Part shown: positions 7,098-13,704 of the stretch, one piece after another
How positions within the stretch are numbered: position 1 is the first letter of the stretch
Layout of the letters: each line of letters starts with the position of its first letter
NCBI GenBank assembly: GCA_022865525.1
Contig: JALHSV010000580.1
Location: 1-14,404 of the forward strand
Direction of reading: 5' to 3'
Source of the DNA: Thermodesulfovibrionales bacterium
GTDB lineage: Bacteria > Nitrospirota > Thermodesulfovibrionia > Thermodesulfovibrionales > SM23-35
DNA: 14,404 nt
Made by a program: the position numbers and the translations under genes
The notes under the pieces: generated by a model
Databases searched by the model: none
Seen by the model: the letters and a program-made list of their open reading frames with translations, nothing else
What the model was told of the DNA's origin: nothing

Positions 7098-7328
7098 ATT
7101 TAAAAGAAAAAAGAGTCTATGAATAAGTATCCATGTATGAGGATGAACTGTTTGAATAAGAAAATAATCAATGCATTTGATATCTTGTTTTTCAGTTCAC
7201 TTGTTTTTTTGTTCTTCGTGATCCTTTTCTCAATCCAAATAGGAATGATGGACTTGCAATGCGAATAAACAATATATAGTAGTATGCTGTCTGGTTTTGT
7301 ACATAATATGGGAAATGGTATTTTTTTC

Positions 7329-7357
7329 TTGACAATCGTTTTCCCCCACACTAACAT
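7329..7357 (+). promoter_or_regulatory. Promoter of the mraZ/dcw operon
   Basis: A perfect -35 TTGACA (7329-7334), exactly 17 bases, then TAACAT (7352-7357, four of six matches). The predicted start is near 7364, giving a leader of about 28 bases to the GTG at 7392. The -10 overlaps a perfect 8-bp palindrome, AACATGTT (7353-7360), and lies just upstream of the GTGG repeats. Confidence 0.7.
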
Positions 7358-7360
7358 GTT

Positions 7361-7384
7361 GTGGTAGAAAGTGGTAAAAAGTGG
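7361..7384 (+). promoter_or_regulatory. MraZ-box operator: three GTGG direct repeats with 10-bp period
   Basis: GTGG occurs at 7361, 7371 and 7381, exactly one helical turn apart. The last two extend to AAAGTGG (7368-7374 and 7378-7384), separated by three bases. MraZ proteins are known to bind short G-rich direct repeats of this period at their own promoters (TGGGN in Escherichia coli, AAAGTG[T/G] in mycoplasmas). The array spans the likely transcription start and runs into the mraZ ribosome-binding site (GGAGGG 7383-7388), consistent with autorepression. Binding itself is inferred. Confidence 0.7.
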
Positions 7385-7391
7385 AGGGAAC

Positions 7392-7844
7392 GTGCCGGCT
7401 TTCTCAGGAAAATATTATTACACCGTTGACCCGAAAGGAAGAATTATCATCCCAGCTCCTTTCAGGGATATTATAACGAGTAATTATAGCACAAAACTTT
7501 ACATCACCAATGCCCCGGTTGACCAATGTCTTCGCATATATCCAGCGGAGGAATGGAACAGACTCCATGACAAGGTCAGGACAAAGCCAGGTTCCGATAA
7601 ACATATGAAGTTTTTTCTGAGAAGGGTTATCGGTTCAGCAGTCGAAACAGATATTGATAAACAGGGGAGGGTTCTCGTCCCTGTTGCCCTCAGGGAAGAC
7701 GCGAATATCAACAGCAATGTCGTAATAGTCGGTCAGGTAGACAGGATCGAGCTCTGGGACAGAGATGAGTGGGATAAACTCGTTGACCTTTCACAGATAG
7801 ACAGGGAATCGATGGAAGAAGGCCTTGCGGCGCTTGGTTTTTAG
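7392..7844 (+). CDS. mraZ: Transcriptional regulator MraZ
   Basis: A 150-residue MraZ, the first gene of the dcw operon: a ring-forming DNA-binding protein built of two SpoVT/AbrB-like repeats that regulates its own operon. Each repeat has the hallmark DxxGRxxxPxxxR: DPKGRIIIPAPFR near the N-terminus and DKQGRVLVPVALR in the second half. The acidic C-terminal WDRDEWDKLV region is also typical. I chose GTG 7392 (MPAFSGKYYYTVDPKGR). It follows GGAGGG after 3 bases, and the longer in-frame GTG at 7371 would put operator and ribosome-binding site inside the coding region. The short Shine-Dalgarno spacing leaves some doubt about the start. The likely operator lies directly upstream. Confidence 0.93.
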   Translation: MPAFSGKYYYTVDPKGRIIIPAPFRDIITSNYSTKLYITNAPVDQCLRIYPAEEWNRLHDKVRTKPGSDKHMKFFLRRVIGSAVETDIDKQGRVLVPVALREDANINSNVVIVGQVDRIELWDRDEWDKLVDLSQIDRESMEEGLAALGF

Positions 7845-7859
7845 GGGTAAATACGTCGA

Positions 7860-8741
7860 TTGACAGCAGAGATCAACCATCTTCCGGTTATGCGGGAAAA
7901 GGCGGTGGAGATGCTCAACGTAAAGCAGAACGGGATCTATGTCGATGCAACAACCGGACTCGGGGGACATGCAGAAGCAGTATTACAAGGGATCGGCTCT
8001 GATGGCAGGCTCATCGGGATAGACAGGGACGATGAAGCGCTGCAGAGAGTAAAAAAGAGGCTTTCAGATTCAAGGGTGACACTGATGCAAGGAAACTTTT
8101 CTGACATGGAACATCTGCTCTGCACAGACGGTATCACCGCAGTGGACGGTGTTCTGTTTGACCTCGGGGTATCAAGCATGCAATTAAGGAGTCCGGGGAG
8201 GGGGTTCAGTTTCGCATCCGATGCACTCCTGGATATGAGAATGGACAGGAACCAAAAATTATCTGCATTCGATGTGGTGAACAGATATCCAGAAAATGAA
8301 CTCGAGAAAATATTACGTGAGTTCGGTGAAGAGCGCCTCGCAAGGAAGATAGCAAAGGCGATTGCACAATCGAGGGAGAGAAAGCTGATCGAAACATGTT
8401 CCGAATTATCAAAGATTGTTGAAAAAGTATATAGAGTGAGGGGCAGGATTCACCCTGCAACGAGGACGTTCCAGGCATTGAGAATCGCTGTCAATCAGGA
8501 GCTCGTGCAGCTCAAGAAAGGACTGGATGCTTCACTGAATCTTCTGAAGCAAAGCGGAAGATTATGCGTTATTTCGTACCATTCACTTGAGGACAGGATA
8601 GTCAAACATTTTATGGCAGATAACGCAAAAAAGGGGTTGCTCAGAATTATGACAAAAAAACCCATAACTCCTGCACCCGAAGAGCTGAGAATGAACCCCT
8701 CTTCAAGGAGTGCAAAATTACGAGTGGCGGAGAAGATATAA
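7860..8741 (+). CDS. rsmH: 16S rRNA (cytosine(1402)-N4)-methyltransferase RsmH
   Basis: A 293-residue SAM-dependent methyltransferase that modifies C1402 in the decoding centre of 16S rRNA (older name MraW). Visible motifs are the SAM-binding GIYVDATTGLGGHAEAVL, then LIGIDRDDEAL, VLFDLGVSSMQL, the GRGFSF loop with MDMR-like LLDMRMD, RIHPATRTFQALRIAVNQEL, and VISYHSLEDRIVKHF, ending in NPSSRSAKLR. Length and motif order are normal. The start is a TTG at 7860, needed because the conserved N-terminal NHLPVM lies before any ATG. A GGGG-rich ribosome-binding site (7843-7848) overlaps the mraZ stop and is about 11 bases from the TTG. The stop overlaps the ftsL ATG by one base (TAATG), so the two are probably translationally coupled. 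Confidence 0.95.
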   Translation: MTAEINHLPVMREKAVEMLNVKQNGIYVDATTGLGGHAEAVLQGIGSDGRLIGIDRDDEALQRVKKRLSDSRVTLMQGNFSDMEHLLCTDGITAVDGVLFDLGVSSMQLRSPGRGFSFASDALLDMRMDRNQKLSAFDVVNRYPENELEKILREFGEERLARKIAKAIAQSRERKLIETCSELSKIVEKVYRVRGRIHPATRTFQALRIAVNQELVQLKKGLDASLNLLKQSGRLCVISYHSLEDRIVKHFMADNAKKGLLRIMTKKPITPAPEELRMNPSSRSAKLRVAEKI

Positions 8742-9085
8742 TGCGGAAAACAAGCATGCATCTTGTATCGTTTATGCTGAAGCCTTTCCTGATAATCCTT
8801 TTACTTGTCGGCGTGTTCGGTTTGGTTTACCTGAGGTCAAATTTCTTGAAATTGGAGTACAACCTCGGTGAACTTGAAAAAAAGAAGATGCATTGCCTGA
8901 GGGACCGAAAAATGTTATTCGCTGAAAAGACGAGTCTGTGGTCGTTTGCGCGGTTGGAGTCATCCCCGAGTGATCAGGAGGGCTTTGTCCTGCCCGACAG
9001 GCTCAAGGTAGTTCATATCGGTAAAGAGCTGAGGTCTTTACCGCATCAAGCATCGCTGAAGCAAAAGCAATTGGCTGAACCTTAA
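8741..9085 (+). CDS. ftsL: Cell division protein FtsL
   Basis: A 114-residue bitopic membrane protein in the position where ftsL always lies, between rsmH and ftsI. It has a short basic N-terminus, one hydrophobic segment at about residues 12-31 (MLKPFLIILLLVGVFGLVYL), then a charged, Lys/Glu/Leu-rich coiled-coil-like part (FLKLEYNLGELEKKKMHCLRD) expected in the periplasm. FtsL forms a complex with FtsB and FtsQ that activates septal wall synthesis by FtsW and FtsI. Sequence conservation in FtsL is poor, so the call rests mainly on topology and gene order. The ATG at 8741 overlaps the rsmH stop and has a GGAGAAG ribosome-binding site inside rsmH. A second in-frame ATG lies at 8756. Confidence 0.85.
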   Translation: MRKTSMHLVSFMLKPFLIILLLVGVFGLVYLRSNFLKLEYNLGELEKKKMHCLRDRKMLFAEKTSLWSFARLESSPSDQEGFVLPDRLKVVHIGKELRSLPHQASLKQKQLAEP

Positions 9086-9104
9086 AACGTTTAGAGGTGG
9101 GGGG

Positions 9105-10805
9105 ATGAGTAAAAAGAGGGCGGTTATTCTTCATACTGCTATCATCTTCAGTTTTATTCTCGTGTCCTTGCGTCTTGCCGACCTCATGATCATCGACCAT
9201 AAACGTCTTACAGCGAAGGCTCAGCAGCAGCACATCAAAGTTGAAGATATTCAGGTGAGAAGGGGGACCATCTTTGACAGGAGGGGGCGCGAGTTCGCGT
9301 TGAACCTTGAACTCGAATCACTCTACTGCGATCCGGAAGCCCTCACTGCTGATAAAGAAGACATTAAAAAGCTTGCATCGTTAGTTAATAAAGAACCCAG
9401 GAGAATCCTTGCGAAAATACCTGACGAAGGGAGATTTGTATGGATCAAGAGAAAACTCGCTCCTGAAATTGCAGATAAGGTTAGAGACCTTGATATTGAG
9501 GGCCTGGGATTTGTGACTGAAGCAAAGAGGGTTTATCCCAAGGGAGAACTGGCTTCTCACATTATCGGGTTTGTCGGCATAGACAATCAGGCGCTTGAAG
9601 GCGTTGAACTCAAGTTCGACAAGTACCTGACGGCGAAAGGCGGGAAGGTGCTGCTGGAAAGAGATGCGAGCGGAAAAACCCTTTCATCGGGAGTGAATAT
9701 GGAAGCGAAAGGGAACAATATTGTACTGACGATTGATGAAGTCCTCCAGCGTCTGGTCGAGAAGGAGCTTGACAAAGCGATGGAGCAATGGAGAGCTGCA
9801 GCATCATCAGCAATCATGATGGATCCCTATACCGGTGAAATCCTTGCTCTCGCGAACAGGCCGGCTTACGATCCAAACAGGGGCGGAAGCGTATCGGGAT
9901 TTGAGAAAAGGAACAGGGCCATAACTGACTGCTATGAACCCGGCTCAACCTTTAAGATCGTCATTGGAGCAGGATCTCTCGAAGAGAAGCTGGTACACCC
10001 GAACACATTGTTCGATGTCAGTAAGGGAGGGATCCAGGTTGGCGGCAAGACAATTCGAGATGTTCATAAATACGGGGTTCTTACCTTTAAAGAGGTCATA
10101 CAAAAATCATCCAATGTCGGCTCGATTATGGCCGGCATAAAACTCGGGAAGGAAAACATCTATCGATACTCGAAACTGTTCGGGGTCGGTGATAAAACAG
10201 GTATTGACCTGCCAGGTGAAGTTTCCGGCTGGATCCATAAGCCGGAGCGGTGGTCGGGAACATCACTTGGAGCAATATCAATCGGGCAGGAAGTAGCGGT
10301 GACGCCGGTTCAGATGCTCAGGGCGTATTCTGCAATCGCAAACGGAGGGTTCCTCGTGAGGCCTCATGTCGTTTCGGAAATAATCTCTCCAGACAACAGA
10401 ATTATTGCTTCATTCAGAGACAATGATGTCCAGCGTATTATCTCTGCAAAGACAGCAGAAACCTTTAAAAACATCTTGAAAAGTGTAACGGAAGAGGGAG
10501 GCACTGCCAAAAGCGCATCAGTTGACGGCAACCAGGTTGCCGGAAAGACAGGAACTGCGCAGATGATTGATCCGGCCACCAAAAGGTATTCAAGGGATAA
10601 ATATGTCAGTTCATTTGTCGGGTTTGTTCCGGCTGATAAACCGAGGCTGGCTATGATCGTTATCGTTTATGAACCAAAGGGGCAGATTTATGGTGGAGTG
10701 GTTGCCGCCCCGGTGTTCAGGGAAATTACACGACAGGCATTATCATACCTCAATGTGCCGAGGGAAGATAATCTTGGACAGCATGCTTTACTGGTCCTGA
10801 GATGA
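9105..10805 (+). CDS. ftsI: Peptidoglycan D,D-transpeptidase FtsI (PBP3-like, class B penicillin-binding protein)
   Basis: A 566-residue monofunctional transpeptidase that cross-links septal peptidoglycan. An N-terminal membrane anchor (about residues 5-28) is followed by the pedestal/dimerisation domain (RRGTIFDRRGREFALN; KRVYPKGELASHIIGFVG). The transpeptidase domain has all three active-site motifs: STFK with catalytic Ser281 and Lys284, SSN at 335-337, and KTGTA from Lys481. The stretch LGAISIGQEVAVTPVQMLRAYSAIANGG is also characteristic. There are no C-terminal PASTA repeats, so it resembles the proteobacterial division PBP3 rather than the sporulation SpoVD type. ATG 9105 follows a strong GGTGGGGGG and lies 19 bases after ftsL. 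The stop overlaps the murE start by four bases (ATGA). Confidence 0.95.
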   Translation: MSKKRAVILHTAIIFSFILVSLRLADLMIIDHKRLTAKAQQQHIKVEDIQVRRGTIFDRRGREFALNLELESLYCDPEALTADKEDIKKLASLVNKEPRRILAKIPDEGRFVWIKRKLAPEIADKVRDLDIEGLGFVTEAKRVYPKGELASHIIGFVGIDNQALEGVELKFDKYLTAKGGKVLLERDASGKTLSSGVNMEAKGNNIVLTIDEVLQRLVEKELDKAMEQWRAAASSAIMMDPYTGEILALANRPAYDPNRGGSVSGFEKRNRAITDCYEPGSTFKIVIGAGSLEEKLVHPNTLFDVSKGGIQVGGKTIRDVHKYGVLTFKEVIQKSSNVGSIMAGIKLGKENIYRYSKLFGVGDKTGIDLPGEVSGWIHKPERWSGTSLGAISIGQEVAVTPVQMLRAYSAIANGGFLVRPHVVSEIISPDNRIIASFRDNDVQRIISAKTAETFKNILKSVTEEGGTAKSASVDGNQVAGKTGTAQMIDPATKRYSRDKYVSSFVGFVPADKPRLAMIVIVYEPKGQIYGGVVAAPVFREITRQALSYLNVPREDNLGQHALLVLR

Positions 10806-12337
10806 TGTTGCGAAGAATACTGGAGGGATGCGATTACATGCAACGGATGCAGAAAGACGAGATATTTGACATGGATATCGCAGGGATTGCATATGATTCA
10901 CGGCAGGTGAAAGACAACTATCTTTTTGTGGCAATCAGGGGCGAAAAGTTTGACGGTCATGCATTCATTCGAGATGCGAAGAATAAGGGTGCGATCATGA
11001 TTGCTGCAGAAAAAGAGTTCAGCGGCGCGGAAAACGGATATATCCTTGTTAAGGATAGCAGGAAGGCACTGGCCTGCATAGCGAATAATTTTTATGAAAT
11101 TCCGTCGGAAGAGCTGATTCTTACCGGGGTAACCGGCACAAACGGGAAAACAACGACGACCTATATCCTGAAGTCAATTCTTGAGTCATGGGGAAAGGAT
11201 GTCGGTCTGATCGGTACCATTCATTATATGATAAAGGACAAACTCTATCCCGCACCGCATACCACACCTGAATCACTTGAGTTCCAGGGTCTGTTGCGTG
11301 AGATGCTGCTGTCCCGCTGCACCCATGCTGTCGCAGAGATATCTTCCCATGCTCTTGCACAAGACAGGGTTGAGAAGACTGTTTTTCGTACTGCGGTCTT
11401 TACGAATCTTACCAGAGATCACCTTGATTTTCACAAGACCATGGAAGACTATTTTAGGGCAAAAGAACGGTTGTTTACCGAACTCCTTGACAGGAACGGT
11501 ACAGCCGTCATCAATATCGATGACCAGTACGGTAAAAGATTGGCTTCTCAGCTCAGAACGTTATCTCCTGAACTTACGATAGTAACCTGCGGGCTTAAAA
11601 ACGGCGCTGATATGGTCGCACACAACATACAGGTCTCTATCCGGGGGATACAGTTTACCCTATCATACCGGGATAGCAGATATGACGTTTCGTCCCCTCT
11701 TCTTGGTCTGCCGAATGTCTATAATATTATATCCGCCGCCACCGCTGCTCTGTCGCTGGGAGTCCCGTGGCAGATGATTCTGCAGGGTATCAGACAAACA
11801 GGGACCGTTACAGGAAGATTCCAAAGGGTGGATGCCGGCCAGGGATTTCTCTGCATTATTGATTATGCACATACAGAGGATGCGCTTGAACGGCTGATCC
11901 TTACAGCGAAAAAACTTATTTCACTCCCTCATCCCTCCTTGAAAAAAGGGGGATATCAGGAAAAGCCCCGCATCATAACCGTTTTTGGATGCGGAGGAGA
12001 CCGGGACAAGGGCAAGAGACCGAAGATGGGCGAGGTCTCAACCAAACTGAGCGATTTCGTGATCATAACCTCCGACAATCCGCGATCGGAAGATCCATCC
12101 GAGATTATCAGACACATCGAGGAAGGAACTGTCAACAAAAATTATCTCATCGTATCTGACAGGGGGAAAGCAATTCAAAAAGCGGTCGATCTGGCAAAGG
12201 AGGGAGATATTGTGCTCGTTGCGGGCAAGGGTCATGAAGATTATCAGGAGATACAAGGGATCAGGTATCCATTCAGTGACAGGGAAATTCTGAATGAAGC
12301 GATAAAGAATAAACGCTGCTTGTCCGATATTCGATGA
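10802..12337 (+). CDS. murE: UDP-N-acetylmuramoyl-tripeptide synthetase MurE, meso-DAP adding
   Basis: A 511-residue cytoplasmic Mur ligase that adds meso-diaminopimelate to UDP-MurNAc-L-Ala-D-Glu at the cost of ATP. Visible are the N-terminal substrate domain (GIAYDSRQVKDNYLFVAIRG), the ATP P-loop GTNGKT (112-117), the central HTTPESLEFQ and SSHALAQDRV motifs, and VFGCGGDRDKGKRPKMG. DNPR (425-428) is the known signature for meso-DAP rather than lysine specificity. The C-terminal domain ends in VLVAGKGHEDYQ. Between TAKKL and PRIITVFG there is an extra segment of about 12 residues (ISLPHPSLKKGGYQEK) encoded by a short palindromic repeat at 11931-11954. Starts at 10802 and 10805 are both possible; the former gives the ATGA overlap with ftsI. 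No strong ribosome-binding site is seen, so coupling to ftsI is likely. Confidence 0.95.
   Translation: MMLRRILEGCDYMQRMQKDEIFDMDIAGIAYDSRQVKDNYLFVAIRGEKFDGHAFIRDAKNKGAIMIAAEKEFSGAENGYILVKDSRKALACIANNFYEIPSEELILTGVTGTNGKTTTTYILKSILESWGKDVGLIGTIHYMIKDKLYPAPHTTPESLEFQGLLREMLLSRCTHAVAEISSHALAQDRVEKTVFRTAVFTNLTRDHLDFHKTMEDYFRAKERLFTELLDRNGTAVINIDDQYGKRLASQLRTLSPELTIVTCGLKNGADMVAHNIQVSIRGIQFTLSYRDSRYDVSSPLLGLPNVYNIISAATAALSLGVPWQMILQGIRQTGTVTGRFQRVDAGQGFLCIIDYAHTEDALERLILTAKKLISLPHPSLKKGGYQEKPRIITVFGCGGDRDKGKRPKMGEVSTKLSDFVIITSDNPRSEDPSEIIRHIEEGTVNKNYLIVSDRGKAIQKAVDLAKEGDIVLVAGKGHEDYQEIQGIRYPFSDREILNEAIKNKRCLSDIR
11931..11954 (+). repeat. Short palindromic repeat inserted in frame within murE
   Basis: ATCCCTCCTT (11931-11940) pairs with AAGGGGGAT (11946-11954) as a 9-bp stem with one bulged T (11936) and a five-base loop GAAAA. 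It falls exactly in the stretch of MurE that has no counterpart in remembered MurE sequences, and encodes part of LPHPSLKKGGY. The CCCTCCTT...AAGGGGG form resembles small dispersed intergenic palindromes seen in many delta-type and Nitrospirota genomes. That resemblance is from memory, and other copies cannot be seen in this window. Confidence 0.5.
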
Positions 12338-13704
12338 ACAATGTTGCATGTCAAGAAAGAGAGGATATGGCTGTTCTAACCATCGAGGATATCATTGCAG
12401 CTACAGGGGGAAAGATTATTCGCAGGAACGCCGGTTCTTTTGCAGGGGTGTCCATAGATTCACGGAACATACAGGAAGGTGAATTGTTTGTCGCATTGAA
12501 AGGCGGGCGGTTTGACGGCCACGATTTTCTCCCCCAGGCACTGGAAAAAGGAAGTGGTGCAATTGTCCATGCGCCGCAAACAGCACATCGAGAAGACAAA
12601 ACCATCATACAGGTCCGGGATACCCTGAAGGCCCTTCAGGATATTGCTCGCTTTTCCCGGATAACAAAGGATATCCCGGTTGTCGCGGTAACAGGCTCAA
12701 ACGGCAAGACAACAACAAAGGAACTGACCGCTTCAATCCTTGGCACTCAATACAGGATTCTCAAAAACACCGGTAATCTCAATAACCATATCGGACTGCC
12801 CTTAAGCCTCACAAAGATCAGCGACGAGGATCAGATCATTGTTCTGGAGATGGGCGCAAGTGCTCCCGGGGAAATCAGGGAGCTCTGTGGTATTGCGGTT
12901 CCGGATTATGGGATTCTTACGAATATCAGCCGTGCCCATCTTGAAGGATTTCACGATATGCAGACGGTGAGAAAGACCAAGCTCGAGCTCCTCGAAACCG
13001 TCAGAGTTGCTGTGGTGAATGCAGATGACCGTTTTCTCATGGAGGGAATTCACCTTTCAGGGTTCAAAGGTGCAATCATGAGATACGGGATAGAAACACC
13101 TGCCGATATCCGTGCAACGAATATAACCCTGTACGAACAGGGGTCGGCATTTCACCTGCACTTTGGAGAAAATCAGTTCGTAGAAGTCAGCGCACACATA
13201 TCAGGAATGTTCAATATCTACAATCTTCTCGCAGCAGCATCGATCGGATATCTTTTTCATATTGATCCTGAGAACATAAAAAAAGCAATCGATTCCTTCA
13301 CCGGAGTTCCCATGAGACTGGAGTTCAGGGAATTCAACGGCATAAAGATTATCAGTGATATGTATAACGCCAATCCGGCATCCATGGAAGTAGCGGTAAG
13401 AGAGCTGGCAAGAATCAGGAAGGGACGGTCGATCGCAGTCCTGGGAGATATGCTTGAGCTTGGTTCATATGAAGAGGAAGCACACAGGGAACTCGGCAGA
13501 TGCATGTCAGAACTCTCCATTGATATTTTCATTGCAGTGGGACCGCGTATGGCCTTTGCTGCATCTGAATTTCGCGGCAGCGTATATATACTAAACAATC
13601 CTGAAGAGGCAGGGAGATTCCTCAGGGATATATGGGGAACCGGTGACACGGTTCTGATAAAAGGATCGAGAGGGATGCATATGGAGAGGGTTCTGGAGGG
13701 ATAA
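12334..13704 (+). CDS. murF: UDP-N-acetylmuramoyl-tripeptide--D-alanyl-D-alanine ligase MurF
   Basis: A Mur ligase of 456 residues (445 from the alternative start) that adds D-Ala-D-Ala to UDP-MurNAc-tripeptide to give the pentapeptide precursor. Motifs in order are VSIDSRNIQEGELFVALKG with the FDGHDF loop, the ATP P-loop GSNGKT (121-126), NTGNLNNHIGLPLSL, EMGASAPGEI, TNISRAHLEGF, MYNANPASM, and the C-terminal VLGDMLELG. The start is uncertain. ATG 12334 overlaps the murE stop (ATGA) but has no ribosome-binding site and adds 11 unusual residues. ATG 12367 gives MAVLTIEDIIAATGGK, closer to the family's usual opening, with a GAGAGG only 2 bases upstream. The stop overlaps the mraY ATG by one base (TAATG). 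Confidence 0.94.
   Translation: MNNVACQEREDMAVLTIEDIIAATGGKIIRRNAGSFAGVSIDSRNIQEGELFVALKGGRFDGHDFLPQALEKGSGAIVHAPQTAHREDKTIIQVRDTLKALQDIARFSRITKDIPVVAVTGSNGKTTTKELTASILGTQYRILKNTGNLNNHIGLPLSLTKISDEDQIIVLEMGASAPGEIRELCGIAVPDYGILTNISRAHLEGFHDMQTVRKTKLELLETVRVAVVNADDRFLMEGIHLSGFKGAIMRYGIETPADIRATNITLYEQGSAFHLHFGENQFVEVSAHISGMFNIYNLLAAASIGYLFHIDPENIKKAIDSFTGVPMRLEFREFNGIKIISDMYNANPASMEVAVRELARIRKGRSIAVLGDMLELGSYEEEAHRELGRCMSELSIDIFIAVGPRMAFAASEFRGSVYILNNPEEAGRFLRDIWGTGDTVLIKGSRGMHMERVLEG

Larger units (their letters stand above)
6878..7391. other. Long AT-rich divergent intergenic region between HU and mraZ
   Basis: About 510 bases without a supportable gene. It holds the HU promoter on the left and the mraZ promoter and operator on the right. 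Between them are an imperfect hairpin (7059-7097), a separated 7-bp inverted repeat (CAGTCAA at 7006-7012 and TTGACTG at 7034-7040), and an AT-rich stretch 7098-7330. A possible second plus-strand promoter (TTGCAA 7254-7259, TATAGT 7275-7280) has a spacing of only 15 and is weak. An 85-codon open frame on the minus strand (7100-7357) lacks a ribosome-binding site and family resemblance. Confidence 0.6.

Noticed and set aside
7254..7280. A second mraZ promoter (TTGCAA, 15 bases, TATAGT)
   Set aside because: Spacing is too short for a normal sigma-70 promoter and the region is AT-rich, so matches are expected by chance; noted only in the intergenic entry.
7100..7357. An 85-codon minus-strand open frame in the HU-mraZ gap
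   Set aside because: Low-complexity Lys/Ile/Phe composition from AT-rich DNA, no Shine-Dalgarno sequence, and its start would overlap the mraZ promoter; there is no protein resemblance.
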